Below are positions 55,585 through 64,000 of a DNA stretch of 64,000 nt, one piece after another. The notes under the pieces are model-generated. The model did not search any database, was not told the origin of the DNA, and saw only the letters and a program-made list of their open reading frames with translations. Numbering within the stretch: position 1 is the first letter of the stretch; each line of letters starts with the position of its first letter. Origin of the DNA: Peribacillus faecalis (GTDB lineage Bacteria > Bacillota > Bacilli > Bacillales > DSM-1321); NCBI RefSeq assembly GCF_014712675.1, contig NZ_JACXSI010000006.1, forward strand, positions 28,103 through 92,102. Reading direction: 5' to 3'. A program made the position numbers and the translations under genes.

Positions 55585-55713
55585 CCTGGATAGCTGTCTA
55601 ACCTTACACCTGCCATGCGGGAGGACTAAACTGCCTCCCGCATGGCTCCTTTTTCATTGAGCTGAATCTTTATAGCGTAGTTCATGATGAAAAAGGACCG
55701 GTGACGATTTTTC
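55585..55713. repeat. Composite intergenic repeat, copy 3 (short, inverted)
   Basis: Inverse orientation: CCTGGATAGCTGTCTAACC at the left, AAAAAGGACCGGTGACG plus ATTTTTCT at the right, the same termini as copies 1 and 2. Only a CATGCGGGAGG / CCTCCCGCATG hairpin (about 55614-55647) and the TTTTTCA/TGAAAAA stem remain inside. It touches the stop codon of khtU. Confidence 0.75.
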
Positions 55714-55716
55714 TAA

Positions 55717-56973
55717 TTAACCGGAATGGTTTTGTTCTTGCTGTTTCATTTGTTTAACGAGAAGTTTTTTCTTTTCTTCCTTTGCGCTCCATTTGAAAAT
55801 TTTATCTAGGAGGAGGTAGATGCGTTTCGATTCCTTCGTCAACATCGGACCGAGTATCGCCAGAATTAATACGTATAGAGCGGCAAACGGTTTAATAACT
55901 TCCATTAAGCTTCCCATAACCGCCAAGTTGGCCAAAATAATGGAGAATTCCCCGCGTGATACGATTGTCAAACCGATATTCGATGATGCTTTATACGAAA
56001 GCTTTGCGCGTCGCCCGGCAATCAATCCGGCAGTAAAATTACCGAATATTGTGATAATTACAGCACCTAATACTAACCAAACGGCATCGCCTAATGTACT
56101 CGGGTCAATGCTTAAGCCGAAACTGAAGAAGAAAATCGCCCCGAAAAAGTCTCTGAATGGCACAACAAGGTGCTCAATTCGTTCGCTATGTTCCGTTTCC
56201 GAGAATACCAGACCAATTAACAACGCACCGATTGCTTCGGCAACGTGAATCGTCTCAGAAAAGCCGGCAATAAAGAATAATGCGGCAAAAATAACAAGGA
56301 TAAAAATTTCATTTGAAGTTATGTTTAATAGTTTGTTTAAAATTGGAGTAGCTTTTCTGGCAATCACAAAGAATAACAAAATATATCCCAATGAAATACC
56401 GATAGAAATTAACGTATCAAACCAAGATGAAGAACCGCCAAGAATCATACCGGATACAATTGATAAGTAGACAGCGAGAACGATATCTTCAAACATAATG
56501 ATACCGAGAATTAACTCCGTCTCCTTATTTCCTGTTCTCTTCAGGTCCACTAGCACCTTAGCGACAATAGCACTCGATGAGAATGTGATAATCCCGGCAA
56601 TAATTAATGTCTCTTCAAGCGGAAAACCATTTACGACACCGTATAGTAATCCTAAACTGAAGTTAATAGCGATATAAATGCTTCCGCCGACGACAATGTT
56701 TTTCCCCGATCGTTCCAGCTTTTTAACAGAAAACTCTAAGCCCAAATAAAACAGGAGAAACAACACACCAATTCTGCCGAGGAACTCGATAATTTCGTAG
56801 CTATTTACGAATGATAAATCGATGATTCCGAATACAGGAATGTGCGGACCGACCAGCATTCCCAGAATAATCAGAAAAGGGATGATGGAAAACTTAAGTT
56901 TTCCAGCCAGAACAGCTGCTAAGGCAATGATAACAAGAGCAGTTCCAACTTCAAGCACGAGATGATTGGTCAT
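55717..56973 (-). CDS. khtU: CPA2-type K+/H+ antiporter
   Basis: A 418-residue membrane protein with about 12 hydrophobic segments. LVVGPHIPVFGI-like start, FLLFYLGLEFSVKKLERSG, AGIITFSSSAIVAKVLVDL and FFFSFGLSIDPS are typical of KefB/KhtU carriers. The C-terminus is short and basic, ending KQMKQQEQNHSG. Its start shares a base with the khtT stop, so the two are translationally coupled. Exports K+ (or NH4+) in exchange for H+. Confidence 0.9.
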   Translation of the reverse strand: MTNHLVLEVGTALVIIALAAVLAGKLKFSIIPFLIILGMLVGPHIPVFGIIDLSFVNSYEIIEFLGRIGVLFLLFYLGLEFSVKKLERSGKNIVVGGSIYIAINFSLGLLYGVVNGFPLEETLIIAGIITFSSSAIVAKVLVDLKRTGNKETELILGIIMFEDIVLAVYLSIVSGMILGGSSSWFDTLISIGISLGYILLFFVIARKATPILNKLLNITSNEIFILVIFAALFFIAGFSETIHVAEAIGALLIGLVFSETEHSERIEHLVVPFRDFFGAIFFFSFGLSIDPSTLGDAVWLVLGAVIITIFGNFTAGLIAGRRAKLSYKASSNIGLTIVSRGEFSIILANLAVMGSLMEVIKPFAALYVLILAILGPMLTKESKRIYLLLDKIFKWSAKEEKKKLLVKQMKQQEQNHSG

Positions 56974-57470
56974 TAAGTATCACCCTTCTTTTTTAGCAAT
57001 TCGTTTTCAAAACGGATTACCTCCGGTCTTTCGCCGGCAATGACGAGTGTATCGCCTGCACTGATGATAGAATCCGGTCCTGGCATAATCATTTTTTTCA
57101 TATCTTTCTTTAATACAGAGATAATATTGACGTTATAATGATTACGAACATCCAATTCACCAATCGTGCGCCCGCTCATTGTTGCTCCGTCTTCAACTTT
57201 GAACCATTCAATGACCAAACCGTCGAATGCCATCTCCAGTTTCTCCAATGCTTTCGGCGAATAGACCATGCCTCCTAAAATAGCTGCGATCTTGCGTGAT
57301 TCACTGTCGTTTAGCGTCACACTCGACAATGTTTCCTCATGGTCGTCATCATAATGATACAGTTCTCTCCTGCCATCATTATGGATGACAATAACCATCT
57401 TCTCATCCTCATTTGTTGTAATTTCAAACTTGCATCCGATTCCCGGAAGCTCACTTTCCCGAATGTTCAT
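56973..57470 (-). CDS. khtT: Regulatory subunit of the antiporter (TrkA-C domain)
   Basis: A 165-residue cytoplasmic protein of the KhtT type, gating KhtU by pH and nucleotides. N-terminal LPGIGCKFEITTNEDEKMVI and C-terminal TrkA-C (RCK_C) fold: SGRTIGELDVRNHYNVNIIS and ISAGDTLVIAGERPEV. ATG at 57470 after GGGAGG. No KhtS-like gene is seen upstream. Confidence 0.9.
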   Translation of the reverse strand: MNIRESELPGIGCKFEITTNEDEKMVIVIHNDGRRELYHYDDDHEETLSSVTLNDSESRKIAAILGGMVYSPKALEKLEMAFDGLVIEWFKVEDGATMSGRTIGELDVRNHYNVNIISVLKKDMKKMIMPGPDSIISAGDTLVIAGERPEVIRFENELLKKKGDT

Positions 57471-57593
57471 TTCCCTTTAATTCCTCCCCTTCATTTAAGC
57501 ATGTTCACGTAATCATACTCAAAAGGCATTTATGGATATTTCACCAAAAAAATATGCGAAAAAAGCTCTTTTACAAAACACTTTTGCCCCAAT

Positions 57594-58160
57594 TCACAAG
57601 TTGACATCAATCTCTGTTCGGATGACTTCCTCCTTATCAATGCCAATATATTTCAACGTTTCAGATTTCGTATCATGATGGAAAAACTTTTGTAAAAGAG
57701 AGATCGCAACACCACGTTTATACGCATGATAACCGAACGTTTTGCGCATCGAGTTCGTGCCGATTTTCCCTTCAATACCGACTTCCTTAGCTGCATCATG
57801 AACAATTCTGTACGCTTGCTGGCGACTGATTGGCAGTTTAGTTTTGGTTGAAGCAAAAAGAAAATCCTCGTTCAAAAGCCCTTGTTCTTTCACATAATGA
57901 CGAACTGCCTTGCGTACTTGTTCATTTACATATACTTCCTTCGGCGGCAAACTGTCCTTCTGCGGAATGTAAATGAAACGCTTCGCCTCCTGTTTATCAT
58001 TCATCAAGTCTTCTACCTTCAAAGACAGCATTTCTGTAATTTTCAGGCCTGTATTGATTCCGACTATAAACAATACATAATCCCTTTCCGAATGCTTCTT
58101 TAATACCTTCTTAATAGCATTAATCTCTTTGACATCGCGTAATGCTTCCACATATTCCAT
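57594..58160 (-). CDS. Short tyrosine recombinase-like protein
   Basis: A 188-residue protein that is the catalytic domain only. Usual RHRHY motif context: TGLKITEMLSLKVEDL (Lys where the first catalytic Arg normally sits), SMRKTFGYHAYKRG (second Arg, His-x-x-Arg altered) and FFHHDTKSETLKYIGI (His and Tyr nucleophile). The Arg-to-Lys change and absent core-binding domain suggest a reduced or modified activity, though similar short integrases are common in Bacillales. ATG 58160. A perfect inverted repeat around the promoter suggests self-control. Confidence 0.8.
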   Translation of the reverse strand: MEYVEALRDVKEINAIKKVLKKHSERDYVLFIVGINTGLKITEMLSLKVEDLMNDKQEAKRFIYIPQKDSLPPKEVYVNEQVRKAVRHYVKEQGLLNEDFLFASTKTKLPISRQQAYRIVHDAAKEVGIEGKIGTNSMRKTFGYHAYKRGVAISLLQKFFHHDTKSETLKYIGIDKEEVIRTEIDVNL

Positions 58161-58179
58161 GGATCTTGACCCCTTTAAG

Positions 58180-58221
58180 TATGTTACATAATCCTATTAT
58201 ATCATCGTATTATGTAACATA
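58180..58221. promoter_or_regulatory. Perfect inverted repeat at the recombinase promoter
   Basis: TATGTTACATAAT (58180-58192) and ATTATGTAACATA (58209-58221), 13-bp perfect arms with a 16-bp centre that contains TATAAT on the minus strand, so the -10 lies between the arms. The spacing is too long for a recombination core (6-8 bp), so an operator is more likely. Confidence 0.65.
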
Positions 58222-58331
58222 AAAATCATTTGCTCAAATAGTTAGAATTTTTCATACCATAGTAAATAAAGCTATTTGCGCACAAAGCTGACTTGCAACA
58301 AATACGTAATCCATAATTGCACCTTCTTTCT

Positions 58332-58970
58332 TTAAAAATGGTAAACGTTCGTGTCAACAACCAGTTTCAATAAGTCGCTCGGGTGCTCTAATACATAATC
58401 AGCCTGAAAACCGTCTGTCGTCTTCGCACCCCAATAAGCAAGTCCAAACTTTGCACCTGCATCTTTAGCACATTGATTATCGTAAATCGTATCTCCGATA
58501 TAAATTGCCTCATGAGGTGCTACATCCATTCTCTCAAGACAATATAAAAGTGGCTCTCCATGCGGTTTATGCAATTGCGTGCATTCAGTCACAACGACCT
58601 CATCAAAATATTGGCTGCATTCGCGCTGGTCCATCGTTTCTTTATATTGCTGTTTCGACTTCGACGTCACTACCCCGAGTTTAATCCCAAGCAACGATAA
58701 CTCGTGAATGACGTTTTCAATATTTTTAAAAGGCTTTGTCTCTTTCAAAGCAGTCCGTTCCAATTCATGACAACGGTCAAGAACAGCATTGACATCCGTA
58801 ATATGAAGCTTTGGCAGCGCCTCCTCACCCGGAACCCCGAAAACGAAACGCAGATCTTCAATCGAGTACGAATAGCCCGCCTCGTCCGTCGCCTGCTTCA
58901 ATGAACGCATAATTGCATCTTCAGTATCTAAGATCGTTCCATCAATATCAAAAATAATTGCTTGAATCAT
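58332..58970 (-). CDS. HAD-family phosphatase
   Basis: A 212-residue haloacid dehalogenase hydrolase of the phosphoglycolate/pyrophosphatase type. Motif I IFDIDGTILDT (Asp8, Asp10), motif II VVTSK, motif III Lys in LHKPHGEP and motif IV IGDTIYDNQCA. Cap domain 15-85. ATG 58970 after AAAGGGAG. Substrate not determined. Confidence 0.85.
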   Translation of the reverse strand: MIQAIIFDIDGTILDTEDAIMRSLKQATDEAGYSYSIEDLRFVFGVPGEEALPKLHITDVNAVLDRCHELERTALKETKPFKNIENVIHELSLLGIKLGVVTSKSKQQYKETMDQRECSQYFDEVVVTECTQLHKPHGEPLLYCLERMDVAPHEAIYIGDTIYDNQCAKDAGAKFGLAYWGAKTTDGFQADYVLEHPSDLLKLVVDTNVYHF

Positions 58971-59166
58971 CTTATTCAGCTCCCTTTCACATCATTGCTT
59001 ACAGGAATTTACCCGCTGAAACACTGCAATAATCTCACCTTACCTCTACTTTAAACGGAAATTTTGAGAGATTGGGGGCGAATTTTGAACAAAACCTTAC
59101 AATTGTTTGTGTATCTGAATCAATATGGGGATATACTGTTTAATTAAAAAAGGAAGTGTGAAAAGT

Positions 59167-59385
59167 ATGGACTTGGAATATGCCTTTTGCGGATATGAAT
59201 TTTTATTGGACAAATTTGCTTATCAATTCGAGGTTACCGGATTATTCAAAGAAAATGACGTGGAAATGATCGAGTCTTTTCTGCAGCATTACGATTTCTC
59301 TGATGACACTGTACTATTTGATACATTCCGGTTCCATTATTTATGCTTTAAAACAGCTTATACCCGCAATTCGCTGCCATTTTAA
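59167..59385 (+). CDS. Small protein of unknown function
   Basis: A 72-residue acidic, aromatic-rich protein (MDLEYAFCGYEFLLDKFAYQ at the start). I use ATG 59167, which has GGAAG about 10 bases upstream; an ATG 14 codons earlier lacks one. No family recognised. Ends convergently against fusB. Confidence 0.55.
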   Translation: MDLEYAFCGYEFLLDKFAYQFEVTGLFKENDVEMIESFLQHYDFSDDTVLFDTFRFHYLCFKTAYTRNSLPF

Positions 59386-59393
59386 AGATTTAA

Positions 59394-59427
59394 ACAAAAA
59401 AGAAAGATGACCAATAAGCCATCTTTC
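59394..59427 (-). terminator. Terminator of fusB
   Basis: Minus strand GAAAGATG / CATCTTTC stem, 10-base loop, then TTTTTT; overlaps the stop region of fusB. Confidence 0.65.
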
Positions 59428-60067
59428 ACATGGATACGTAGCGGATGAATTCATCCAAATTCGTTGTATCCGTTATTTGGTTATTGCATGCAGCGTTGTC
59501 CGTGCACACGTAATTTGCCAATGTTCGATAGTTCATCGCACTGCCTTTCGTTTTCATTTCGACAGTGAACAACCCGACTTCATTCTGATGATGACAAAAA
59601 TGACAAATACCTTTCTTACTGCTTGGCGTAAAACGTCCATGAATGCCAGCAAGCTTTCCGTCGACTTCCTTAATGATAAACTTCTGATTCGTCCCCGTAT
59701 CGTTCCAACCGAAAAAGGTTAAATGAGACAATGCGTCAGCAGAAATTGACGGGTAATTCAATTTCTTCACCTTGCGAAATAGCTTTTTAATCTTCGCATC
59801 ACTAAGGTCGGTAAAAGGTAAACAAACTTCTGCCAGTTTCTCCTTGTAACGCTGCACAGCCGCTTCCGAATCTAATTCAAGAATTTCCCTAAGCAGTGAT
59901 TCCTGCTCCTCCGACAAATCGGTAAACAGTGCCAATACCTTATCCAGTGCCAAATGAATAAACGCACGTTTAACGGCCGCATCATTGACTGTGTTCACTG
60001 CTCCGGCGATGCTTTTCGCCTGCTGCATAATAAAGTTATATTGATGATTACTAATAAATGGCGTCAT
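59426..60067 (-). CDS. FusB/FBP-family elongation factor G-binding protein
   Basis: A 213-residue two-domain protein. N-terminal helical bundle (about 1-80), C-terminal domain with a four-Cys zinc site: CHFC at about 155 and NYVCTDNAACNN near 185-193. FusB-type proteins bind EF-G and free it from the ribosome, protecting from fusidic acid; chromosomal FBP homologues occur widely in Bacillales and listeriae. ATG 60067 after AAGGAG. Resistance activity is not certain. Confidence 0.85.
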   Translation of the reverse strand: MTPFISNHQYNFIMQQAKSIAGAVNTVNDAAVKRAFIHLALDKVLALFTDLSEEQESLLREILELDSEAAVQRYKEKLAEVCLPFTDLSDAKIKKLFRKVKKLNYPSISADALSHLTFFGWNDTGTNQKFIIKEVDGKLAGIHGRFTPSSKKGICHFCHHQNEVGLFTVEMKTKGSAMNYRTLANYVCTDNAACNNQITDTTNLDEFIRYVSM

Positions 60068-60150
60068 TCAGACCACTCCTTTTTTACGTATTGTATCAGC
60101 TATGACCACTTCTATGTAGTCTGAATTCAGTTATAAACTGTTCTAAACAG

Positions 60151-60177
60151 AAAAAAAGCGTAAAATCAAATTTACGC
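60151..60177 (-). terminator. Terminator of the muramidase gene
   Basis: Minus strand GCGTAAA / TTTACGC stem, 6-base loop, then TTTTTTT. Confidence 0.7.
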
Positions 60178-60255
60178 CTTTCCCTTACGATAAACAATAT
60201 TTTTTATAGTATGCTCAGACAAGTAATATCGGTTCTGAAAATGCCAAAACTGCTA

Positions 60256-61641
60256 TCAATTCGGAATCAGCAATTTTTCACCTGCATAAATAAGATTTGG
60301 ATTGCTAATATTATTCAATCTTACAAGTTTTGACACTGTCGTTCCATATCGACGTGCTATCGAACTTAATGTATCTCCGCGCTGCACTGTATACGATATT
60401 GTCCCTCCTGCACCGTCGCCATCAACCGTTATGCGCAGCACCTGTCCAGGAAATATTAAGTTTGGATTTGATATATTATTTTCTGCCGCAATCGCTGACA
60501 CTGTCGTTCCATATCGGCGTGCTATCGAACTTAATGTATCTCCGCGCTGCACTGTATACGATATTGTCTCGCCAGTTTCACCTCCACCGACCGGTATTCT
60601 CAGTACTTGTCCGGGGAAAATCAAATTCGGGTTGGCTATATTATTTGATGCTACAATTGCCGATACTGTCGTTCCAAAACGGCGAGCTATCTCACTTAAC
60701 GTATCTCCACGCTGCACTGTATACGTTGTATTTCCATCTTCATCTCTCTCGACTGTTATTCTTAGCACTTGACCAGGGAAAATCAAATTTGGATTCGATA
60801 TATTGTTTTCTGCCACAATCGCCGATACTGTCGTTCCATAGCGCCGGGCTATTGCACTTAATGTGTCGCCGCGCTGCACTGTGTACGAAATCGTTACTGT
60901 ATCTCCCGGCTCCGGTTCAGGTTCCGGCTCAGGAGATGGTTCAGGTTCCTCCGGGGTGTTGTTTGACATTAACATTTCATCTGTAAAATAATCTAAGTCG
61001 ACATTACCGCTTATGCCGGGAACTGAGCCTGTATCAGAATATTGCCATCCGGCCCAAGTATCCCAAATAACAGAATCTGAAGGCTCGTCGACTCCGTATT
61101 CCGCTACCCAAAGAGAATACTGTGTTAACTCCTCGCCAAACACGTCTGTAGCATTGGAAGCATCACTGTAAATTACAACTTCCATTCCTGTAACTTCGAT
61201 TAATTCATTTATAAATGCGAGCGATATTTCATTGACTTGCTCATTCGTTAAACCATCGAATACCTCAAAGTCCATGGCAAGCTTGCCATCAATATCTTTG
61301 CCGCTAATATTATCAGCAAAAAATCGAGCTTCCGCTTGTGCCTCAGAAACATTTTGTGCTCTCACAAAGTGATAGACACCGACAAGAAGTCCAGCTTCTT
61401 TCGCCCCTGCATAATTAGCTTCAAAGTTCGGATCGATTAAGGTTGTCCCTTCACTTGCCTTTATATATACAAACTCTACTCCCGAATCTCTCACACTATT
61501 AAAATCTATATCACCTTGAAATACACTTACATCAATGCCGTCATATTGTCTCGTACCGCCGGGTTCAAGCGCAAAACTAGCGCTTGTCCCGCCGAAAAGC
61601 GACAAACAAAGCACGGCAGATAGCACCGTGTTTTTCTTCAT
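60256..61641 (-). CDS. GH25 muramidase with four LysM domains
   Basis: A 461-residue secreted cell-wall hydrolase. I start at ATG 61641, 6 bases after GGGGGA; the GTG two codons before overlaps it. Signal peptide about 1-25; GH25 catalytic domain from [15 protein letters not shown] to DYFTDEM (about 33-220) with catalytic Asp in DGIDVS and Glu in AMDFEVFDG; a Pro-Glu-rich linker; then four LysM repeats of about 45 residues, each starting [10 protein letters not shown] and ending FPGQVLRI, separated by Gly-rich links. Acts as N-acetylmuramidase on peptidoglycan. Confidence 0.92.
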   Translation of the reverse strand: MKKNTVLSAVLCLSLFGGTSASFALEPGGTRQYDGIDVSVFQGDIDFNSVRDSGVEFVYIKASEGTTLIDPNFEANYAGAKEAGLLVGVYHFVRAQNVSEAQAEARFFADNISGKDIDGKLAMDFEVFDGLTNEQVNEISLAFINELIEVTGMEVVIYSDASNATDVFGEELTQYSLWVAEYGVDEPSDSVIWDTWAGWQYSDTGSVPGISGNVDLDYFTDEMLMSNNTPEEPEPSPEPEPEPEPGDTVTISYTVQRGDTLSAIARRYGTTVSAIVAENNISNPNLIFPGQVLRITVERDEDGNTTYTVQRGDTLSEIARRFGTTVSAIVASNNIANPNLIFPGQVLRIPVGGGETGETISYTVQRGDTLSSIARRYGTTVSAIAAENNISNPNLIFPGQVLRITVDGDGAGGTISYTVQRGDTLSSIARRYGTTVSKLVRLNNISNPNLIYAGEKLLIPN

Positions 61642-61726
61642 TTTCACTCCCCCTGCCGTTTATAAAAGTAGCTTTTACAACAGACTATTCAAACGGCAAG
61701 GTAAAGGTGTGGGGATAGTTAGTAGT

Positions 61727-62692
61727 TTATTTCCTCAAAAATATCGAACTGAGCCAGCCTTCAATTTCCTGAAGCAATTCGGGGTGAAGCGGAGATTGCA
61801 TTTGCTTTTTATATTGCTTCTTCACATACAACAAAGACAGTTTCTCATTATGTTCACGCAAAATATGATTCATCTTTTCAATAATTCGGCATTTAATATT
61901 TTCTTTTCCGAATGCTTCAATATTTTCCATATGTTTGAGATCAGCCTGAACATCTTTATCACCATTTAATACGAGAATAGGACAATCAGCTTGCTTTAGA
62001 AGTTCAAGCACATGTTCATCGGATACTTGCAAGTGCTCGCGAAGCCATTTCGCAGGAAATTTCCGAAATTGAATTTTAATAATGTCTTCTGTTGAACTTT
62101 GAACTAACTCAAATAATTTATTTTGTTTCTTGACGATGGATTTTTCTTTTATCAGCAATTTCAACAACTTCCCTTTTAAGCCATTCATATGTTGGATTTC
62201 CTGAAAAGCAAGCTCGTTCTGGTAAATCAAAGCTGACTTCAGACCAGCCCCGGCACCCGCGATCAAAAGCAGCCCGGCAACACGATGACGGTGATAGGCA
62301 AGTGTATTGAGAATACAGCCTTCACTGTGCCCCAATAAAATAACTCTTTCGCTATCAACATTCGGAAGTTGCTGTGCATATTTCACATTGCTGATGACGT
62401 CATCAACTAAATCATTCATACCGCAAGTCAGGATACTTCCTTCGCTTTTTCCGATTCCCCTTTTGTCATAGCGAATGGTCACAAATCCTAGACTTGTAAT
62501 AAATTTCGCTAAATTCTTGTAAAGGTTTATCTCAAAGTTTTTCAAATTACCGTCACGATCAGCGCTGCCTGTACCCGGAACGATAACGACAGCCGGAAGT
62601 GGTTCATTCGCCCCCAATGGAACGGTCAATGTTGCCGACAGTTCGTATTCTCCCGGTATTGTTACCTCTTTCTCTACTCCATCAAAAACCAT
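61727..62692 (-). CDS. Alpha/beta hydrolase of the dienelactone/S9-like type
   Basis: A 321-residue serine hydrolase. I use ATG 62692 (MVFDGVEKEV); a GTG seven codons earlier overlaps the GGGAGG site. Oxyanion region VVIVPGTGSADRDG, nucleophile Ser in LLGHSEGCIL, Asp in LVLNGDKDVQ and His in KMNHILREH. Probable esterase or peptidase of cytoplasmic location; no signal peptide. Monocistronic. Confidence 0.85.
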   Translation of the reverse strand: MVFDGVEKEVTIPGEYELSATLTVPLGANEPLPAVVIVPGTGSADRDGNLKNFEINLYKNLAKFITSLGFVTIRYDKRGIGKSEGSILTCGMNDLVDDVISNVKYAQQLPNVDSERVILLGHSEGCILNTLAYHRHRVAGLLLIAGAGAGLKSALIYQNELAFQEIQHMNGLKGKLLKLLIKEKSIVKKQNKLFELVQSSTEDIIKIQFRKFPAKWLREHLQVSDEHVLELLKQADCPILVLNGDKDVQADLKHMENIEAFGKENIKCRIIEKMNHILREHNEKLSLLYVKKQYKKQMQSPLHPELLQEIEGWLSSIFLRK

Positions 62693-62857
62693 TAATGAAC
62701 CACATCCTCCCACAGTCTCTTTCCATAATACGCTTTGAGGCAGCTGTACTTTCCTCTATTGTATTGAATCTGAATTATTTCCTTTATTTTTTAATCAACT
62801 ATCCTTTATTAATATGTTAATATAATAACTTACCATTCTACATAACGAGGTTACATC

Positions 62858-63865
62858 ATGAAATTATTAAAAACTATATTACCAGGATTATTGCTTTGCA
62901 TTGCAATTGCCGTCGCGGCAATTGTGCTCGGCAAATTTTTCCCGAGCCTCGGAAGCGGATTGTTTGCTATCCTGATCGGGATCGTTATCGGAAATATGAA
63001 CTTTGGTTCCAACGAAGCATTAAGAGCAGGAGTTAAATTTTCTGAAAGTAAACTGCTCTACTACTCCATCATTTTATTAGGGGCGACATTGACATTTCAA
63101 AGCTTAGTCGATATCGGGTGGAACGGTTTAGCTTTCATCTTGATTCAAATGAGCGCTACGATTGCTTTCGTAATTTGGCTAGGTAAAAAACTCGGTTTCG
63201 AAGAGGACTTTCGCCTGTTAATGGCAAGCGGTAACGCTGTCTGCGGTTCTTCCGCAATTGCATCGACCGCGCCGGCAATTAAAGCGAAAGTATCAGATAT
63301 GGCGGTATCAATCACAATAGTCAATTTATTAGGAACCGTTTTGATGATTGTTTTACCGGGAATTACAAGTCTTGTTTTCAATAACGAAGTCTTGCCCTCT
63401 TCCGCTTTAATCGGGGGCACTTTGCAATCTGTCGGTCAAGTTGTCGCAAGCGGAAGCATCATTGGAGAAGCTGTAAAAGATCAGGCTGCTGTCTTCAAAA
63501 TTAGCCGGATTATTTTCTTGGCTGCTGTCGTGTTCATTCTGAGCCGCATCAAAAATGCCAAGCATAAAGAAGGACCGAAACTTAGCAAAGGGTCTTTCCA
63601 ACTAAGCTCAATTCTCCCTTGGTATGTTGCTGGATTTTTTATCTTGTGCATCATCAATACGATTCTGCAATTTCCGGAAACGATTACGCATCCGATTAAA
63701 ATATTCGGTAATTACTTAGAAATCATCGCCCTAGCCGGCATCGGCATGAGCGTAAAAATAAAAGATCTTATCAAGCACGGCTGGAAAATTTCCGCATACG
63801 CCGGCGGTATTGGTCTTTTCCAAATAACAGTGGCTCTCATACTAATATTCCTATTTATTTTATAA
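62858..63865 (+). CDS. YeiH/UPF0324-family membrane protein
   Basis: A 335-residue membrane protein with about 10-11 hydrophobic segments, from the putative sulfate/anion exporter family. ASGNAVCGSSAIASTAPAIK and GTLQSVGQVVASGSIIGEA are the family's two conserved loops. ATG 62858 after ACGAGG. Function of the family is poorly known. Confidence 0.88.
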   Translation: MKLLKTILPGLLLCIAIAVAAIVLGKFFPSLGSGLFAILIGIVIGNMNFGSNEALRAGVKFSESKLLYYSIILLGATLTFQSLVDIGWNGLAFILIQMSATIAFVIWLGKKLGFEEDFRLLMASGNAVCGSSAIASTAPAIKAKVSDMAVSITIVNLLGTVLMIVLPGITSLVFNNEVLPSSALIGGTLQSVGQVVASGSIIGEAVKDQAAVFKISRIIFLAAVVFILSRIKNAKHKEGPKLSKGSFQLSSILPWYVAGFFILCIINTILQFPETITHPIKIFGNYLEIIALAGIGMSVKIKDLIKHGWKISAYAGGIGLFQITVALILIFLFIL

Positions 63866-63891
63866 ATCTTATAAAGGCATGCCCGATTAAT

Positions 63892-63948
63892 AAAATGTAC
63901 CCTATAGAGTAGACACTTCAAAAAAGGTCTACCTATGGGGTACATTTT
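63892..63948 (+). terminator. Inverted repeat: terminator or insertion-sequence end
   Basis: AAAATGTACCCTATAGAGTA / TACCTATGGGGTACATTTT-type arms (23 and 22 bases, a few mismatches, 12-base loop) followed by six T. It can act as the terminator of the YeiH-type gene. The TGTACCC...GGGTACA pattern also recalls IS3-group ends, and a start codon follows 42 bp on. Confidence 0.5.
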
Positions 63949-63989
63949 TTATATAATGAAGAAACATCAAAGAAATACTGGGGAAGAAT

Positions 63990-64000
63990 ATGAGTAAAAA
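63990..64000 (+). CDS. Possible start of an insertion-sequence gene (partial)
   Basis: ATG AGT AAA AA at the very right edge, seven bases after GGGAAG, downstream of the inverted repeat at 63892-63948 and a TATAAT at about 63952. Only three codons are visible, so the call rests on context. Confidence 0.25.

Noticed and set aside
58180-58221. Inverted repeat read as the recombinase's own recombination site
   Set aside because: The 16-bp centre is too long for tyrosine recombinase cores and it surrounds a promoter, so an operator fits better.
60300-60990. Long plus-strand frames opposite the LysM repeats
   Set aside because: They are shadows of the repeated GC-periodic minus-strand gene, which has clear motifs.

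Overview
The window looks like chromosome from a low-GC, spore-former-type Gram-positive bacterium (Bacillales, most like the Planococcaceae: Solibacillus/Sporosarcina/Lysinibacillus relatives). This rests on strong AAGGAGG-type ribosome sites with frequent TTG/GTG starts, an LPXTG-sorted surface protein, lipoproteins, PrsA, HtrA, an nup/yuf-type BMP transporter, puc-type xanthine dehydrogenase genes, KhtTU and FusB. The genus is an inference.

Region 1 (1-8.1 kb, minus strand) is the most interesting. A clear cobalamin riboswitch with its own intrinsic terminator precedes three large exported proteins: an LPXTG-anchored protein with a prenyltransferase-like alpha/alpha toroid, a membrane-anchored protein ending in a DUF4430 (transcobalamin C-terminal-like) domain, and a second secreted alpha/alpha toroid protein that runs off the left edge. 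Together they contain the two folds that make up animal transcobalamin/intrinsic factor, so I read the locus as a candidate cell-surface cobalamin capture system.

Region 2 (8.1-17.2 kb) looks accessory. It has tRNA-Val-like 3' fragments at several places, an aromatic-acid-type MFS transporter with a MetE-like methyltransferase and a LysR regulator, a second cobalamin riboswitch with no gene behind it, a lipoprotein gene broken by a stop codon, a frameshifted gene, an unknown gene and a DUF697-type GTPase.

Region 3 (17.2-40.1 kb) is a purine/molybdenum block. A Rieske oxygenase, a nucleoside-type BMP ABC transporter and a three-subunit xanthine dehydrogenase form one leftward operon. A second leftward operon encodes the dehydrogenase maturation factors (XdhC-like, MocA-like), molybdopterin synthesis (moaA, moeB, moeA, moaE, moaD, moaB) and molybdate uptake (modA, modB); moaC lies divergently beside the dehydrogenase. 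Unrelated small genes, including two Nudix/aldo-keto/YceI genes, sit between them.

Region 4 (40.1-64 kb) is mostly envelope and housekeeping: PrsA, a two-component system, a C39-like protease, HtrA with a class B penicillin-binding protein, LysE- and KhtTU-type transporters, a short tyrosine recombinase, HAD phosphatase, FusB, a GH25-LysM muramidase, a hydrolase and a YeiH-family membrane protein. prsA and htrA share a nearly identical 25-bp promoter element. A modular intergenic repeat family occurs at about 33.1, 46.7, 47.1 and 55.6 kb. The right edge may enter an insertion sequence.
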